Source of the DNA: Alphaproteobacteria bacterium
GTDB taxonomy: Bacteria; Pseudomonadota; Alphaproteobacteria; Micropepsales; Micropepsaceae
Length of the DNA: 8,431 bases
Assembly: GCA_003246795.1 (NCBI GenBank)
Contig: QKCS01000183.1
Span: 1-8,431, forward strand
Direction: 5' to 3'
Of this stretch, positions 6,155 through 8,431 are shown one piece after another (within the stretch, counting starts at the first letter, position 1; the number at the start of each line of letters is the position of its first letter). The notes below the pieces were generated by a model. The model saw only the letters and a program-made list of their open reading frames with translations. It was not told where the DNA came from and ran no database searches. The position numbers were made by a program, and so were the translations under genes.

Positions 6155-7636
6155 CTATCTCTTCTTCCCGGGAGCTTTCTTGGCGCCCTTCGCCCTGCCG
6201 CCCTTCTTCGTCTTGAAGTCGGCGCGCGCGAAGTGATCGGCGACGATCTGCGCGATCGCCATCGTCACCCGCTTGCCCGTCGGGATGTGCAGAAACTCGT
6301 TCGGGCCGTGCGCGTTCGATTGCGGTCCCAAGACGCCCGTGATCACGAACTGCGTCTCCGGAAACTTCTCGCCCAGCATCCCCATGAACGGGATCGTCCC
6401 GCCTTCGCCCATGGTGACGACGGGCTTGCCGAACGCCATTTGCGACGCGCGCGCGACCGACGCCTCCAGCCACGGCGACAGCGCCGGCGCGTTCCATCCA
6501 CTACCGCCGCGATCGAACTTCACCTCGATCTCGGCGTTGTAGGGCGGCTTCTGCGTCAGGATCTTTTCGACCGTCTCGATGGCCTTGTCGGCGTTCAGCG
6601 TCGGCGGCCAGCGAAACGACAGCTTCAGCGTCGTGTACGGCAGGAGTACGTTGCCCGCGTCCGCCGACGGCGTCAGCCCATCCGCGCCAATGACCGCGAG
6701 CTGCGGCCGCCACGTTCGATTGAGCACGAGTTCCGACAGGCTTTTCGCCATCGGCAAGGTCCCGCCGGCAAGCGGCATCTTCGCGTAGACCTCGGGCCCG
6801 AGCACCTTTGCCGCCGCTTTCGCTTGCGCGATCCGCTGCTTCGGGATCGTGACGTAAAGGTCTTTCGGCAGGATGCGCCCCGTCGCTTCGTCTTCGATCC
6901 GCGACAACAACATGCGCGCGATACGAAAGCTCGACGGCACGATCCCCGACGCGTCGCCGGAATGCACGCCTTCGGTCAGCACCTTCACCGTCATCGTGCC
7001 GACGCCGTTGCCGCGCAACGACGTCGTCAGCCAGAGCTGATCGTAATTGCCGCAACCAGAGTCAAGACACACGACAAGCGAAGGCTGCCCGATGCGGTCC
7101 GCCAAATGATCGATATAGAACGGCAGATCGTAGCTGCCCGATTCCTCGCACGCCTCGATCAGGATCACGCAGCGCGCATGCGGCACGCCCTGATCTTTCA
7201 GCGCCGTCAGCGCCGCGATCGAGCCGTACATCGCGTAGCCGTCGTCAGCGCCGCCGCGCCCGTAAAGCTTCTCGTCCTTCAGCACCGGCGTCCAAGGCCC
7301 GAAGCCTTCCCACCAGCCCTTCATCTCGGGCTGCTTATCCAGATGGCCGTAGAGCAAGACCGTGTCGTCGCCTGTGCCCGGCACCTCGATCAGGATGACG
7401 GGTGTGCGCTTCGGCAGTCGCACGACCTCAAGCGTCGCGCCCGGCAAACCTGATATCTCACGCCGCGCCCAAGCCCCCATGAGCTTGACGGCATCGTCCA
7501 TGTAGCCGTGTTCGGCCCATTGCGGATCGTAGGCGGGCGACTTGTTCGGGATGCGGATGTAGTCCGTGAGCGACGGCACGATCGCGTCGCCCCACTGACC
7601 GTCCACGTGTTTCTTCAACCGCGCAACGTCGAACAT
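6155..7636 (-). CDS. M20 family metallopeptidase (carnosinase/dipeptidase-like)
   Basis: This predicted cytoplasmic di-zinc hydrolase cleaves dipeptides or related N-acyl amino compounds. The 493-residue length fits the long CNDP/dipeptidase branch of M20. Zinc ligands and catalytic residues are all present: H98 and D100 in YGHLDKQP, D131 in GRGGADDGYA, E164 (base) and E165 in EACEESGS, D192 in CLDSG, and H443 in NAHGPNEF. Their spacing matches what I recall for human CNDP2 to within a few residues. The lid/dimerisation domain covers roughly residues 210-380 and includes EGVHSG (222-227). No signal peptide is seen. The last 20 residues are a Lys/Arg/Gly-rich tail from KTKKGGRAKGAKK onward, outside the usual fold. 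It starts 5 bases after the SDR stop with GGAG 9 bases upstream of ATG 7636, so the two genes likely share a transcript. Exact substrate is unknown; it could equally act on an amidated catabolic intermediate. Confidence 0.95.
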   Translation of the reverse strand: MFDVARLKKHVDGQWGDAIVPSLTDYIRIPNKSPAYDPQWAEHGYMDDAVKLMGAWARREISGLPGATLEVVRLPKRTPVILIEVPGTGDDTVLLYGHLDKQPEMKGWWEGFGPWTPVLKDEKLYGRGGADDGYAMYGSIAALTALKDQGVPHARCVILIEACEESGSYDLPFYIDHLADRIGQPSLVVCLDSGCGNYDQLWLTTSLRGNGVGTMTVKVLTEGVHSGDASGIVPSSFRIARMLLSRIEDEATGRILPKDLYVTIPKQRIAQAKAAAKVLGPEVYAKMPLAGGTLPMAKSLSELVLNRTWRPQLAVIGADGLTPSADAGNVLLPYTTLKLSFRWPPTLNADKAIETVEKILTQKPPYNAEIEVKFDRGGSGWNAPALSPWLEASVARASQMAFGKPVVTMGEGGTIPFMGMLGEKFPETQFVITGVLGPQSNAHGPNEFLHIPTGKRVTMAIAQIVADHFARADFKTKKGGRAKGAKKAPGKKR

Positions 7637-7641
7637 CGGGC

Positions 7642-8424
7642 CTATCTCCGCCCGGCGAACGGCAACGTCGACGTCAAGCCGCCGTCGACGGGAAAGGCCT
7701 GGCCGTTGACGTACGACGCCTCGTCAGACGCCAGAAACAGTGCCATCGCCGCAATCTCCTCCGGATGCCCGTAGCGCTTCATCGGGTTGAGTTGCCCGAT
7801 CTTGCCTTCCGTCCCACGCGAGCGCGCGCCGTCGAAGATCGGCTTTGTCATCCCTGTCTCGATCAAGCCCGGACAGATCGCGTTGACGCGCACGCCCGAA
7901 CCATAGAGTTCGTTCGCCGTCGTCTGCACGAGCGAGATCACGCCCGCTTTCGAGGCCGAATAAGGCGTCGGCCCTGCGTTCGCCCGAATGCCGGCCACCG
8001 ACGCGGTGCATACAATCGAGCCTTTGCCTTGCGCCACCAGCACCGGCACAACGTGCTTGATCGCGAGAAAAGGCCCGATCAGGTTGACGCGCAGAATCTC
8101 CTGCCACTGCTCGATCGTCTGATCGACGATCGGCACATAGCCGCCCGAGATGCCCGCGTTGGCGTAGATCGCGTCCAGGCCGCCGAACTCGTTCAGTGCG
8201 CGGCCGACATAGGCTTTGACGTCTTCTTCGCTTCCGGCGTCGGCCGTCATGGCGACGGCGTGACCGTTCGCCTTCTTGATCGCCTCGACCGTTTCGTGCA
8301 CGCCGTCGGTCCTGTCGACGCAGAGGACGGCCGCGCCCTCCTTCGCGAAGAGCCTCGCCGAGGCGCGCCCGATCCCCGAGCCCGCTCCCGTAACGATTGT
8401 TCGTTTTCCTTCCAGCCGCGCCAT
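7642..8424 (-). CDS. SDR family NAD(P)-dependent oxidoreductase
   Basis: This is a classical short-chain dehydrogenase/reductase of 260 residues, the normal length, and should be a soluble cytoplasmic enzyme. It interconverts an alcohol and a ketone with a nicotinamide cofactor. The cofactor loop is TGAGSGIG (12-19). An Asp at 37 (CVDR), at the end of the second strand, suggests NAD rather than NADP. NAG at 89-91 and N114 in VNL are structural and catalytic. The catalytic triad is S142, Y155 and K159 (YSASK). PG at 185-186 and [12 protein letters not shown] near the C-terminus are typical. The ATG at 8422-8424 is preceded by GGGACAC, a partial ribosome site, with only 7 bases of upstream sequence in the window, so the promoter is not visible. 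It leads into the M20 peptidase gene with a 5-base gap. Substrate cannot be assigned; 3-oxoacyl reductase-like annotation would be generic. Confidence 0.95.
   Translation of the reverse strand: MARLEGKRTIVTGAGSGIGRASARLFAKEGAAVLCVDRTDGVHETVEAIKKANGHAVAMTADAGSEEDVKAYVGRALNEFGGLDAIYANAGISGGYVPIVDQTIEQWQEILRVNLIGPFLAIKHVVPVLVAQGKGSIVCTASVAGIRANAGPTPYSASKAGVISLVQTTANELYGSGVRVNAICPGLIETGMTKPIFDGARSRGTEGKIGQLNPMKRYGHPEEIAAMALFLASDEASYVNGQAFPVDGGLTSTLPFAGRR
7646..7649 (-). promoter_or_regulatory. Ribosome binding site of the M20 peptidase gene, inside the end of the SDR gene
   Basis: On the minus strand GGAG lies 9 bases before ATG 7636 and is formed by the last two sense codons of the SDR gene (CGG AGA). 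This overlap supports cotranscription and possible translational coupling of the two genes. Confidence 0.55.
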
Positions 8425-8431
8425 GTGTCCC

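Noticed and set aside
5414..7453. A 679-codon open frame on the plus strand crossing the convergent junction
   Set aside because: It overlaps the haem-protein gene in another frame and runs antisense to the M20 gene. Its product is extremely rich in Arg, Pro and His with no recognisable motif, a typical shadow of GC-rich genes.

Overview
The window is a gene-dense stretch of bacterial chromosome with high GC content. It holds seven protein-coding genes, one of them cut by the left edge, and almost no intergenic space. The GC-rich coding style, the fused TAXI-type TRAP transporter with its own binding protein, and the secreted c-type haem protein point to a Pseudomonadota member. Alphaproteobacteria (Hyphomicrobiales-like) is my best guess, but no marker here settles the taxonomy. 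I see no rRNA, tRNA, CRISPR array, insertion sequence or phage gene.

Left block, minus strand (1-2264): a TAXI-family periplasmic solute-binding protein is followed by a fused TRAP permease whose GTG start overlaps the upstream stop by 4 bases (GTGA). Together they form a sodium- or proton-driven uptake system for an unidentified substrate, probably an organic acid. The permease runs off the window after 434 residues.

Middle block, plus strand (2351-6152), read divergently from an 86-base gap: arfB (peptidyl-tRNA hydrolase for stalled ribosomes), a DUF2855 protein that looks like a divergent medium-chain reductase, and a large secreted protein of about 746 residues. The last has one CXXCH haem-c site and a cysteine-rich C-terminal third. 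It is the least explained gene here and the best candidate for new biology. The DUF2855 gene and the secreted-protein gene are 28 bases apart and probably cotranscribed.

Right block, minus strand (6155-8424): an SDR-family NAD-dependent oxidoreductase is followed 5 bases later by an M20-family metallopeptidase with the complete carnosinase-type zinc-ligand set. The two form a likely operon whose promoter lies beyond the right edge. Its last stop codon faces the stop of the secreted-protein gene with only 2 bases between them. A plausible but unproven reading is that the transporter, peptidase and dehydrogenase serve scavenging of small organic compounds, while arfB is a housekeeping gene. I found no clearly described new system; the strongest lead is the secreted monohaem protein with its DUF2855 neighbour.
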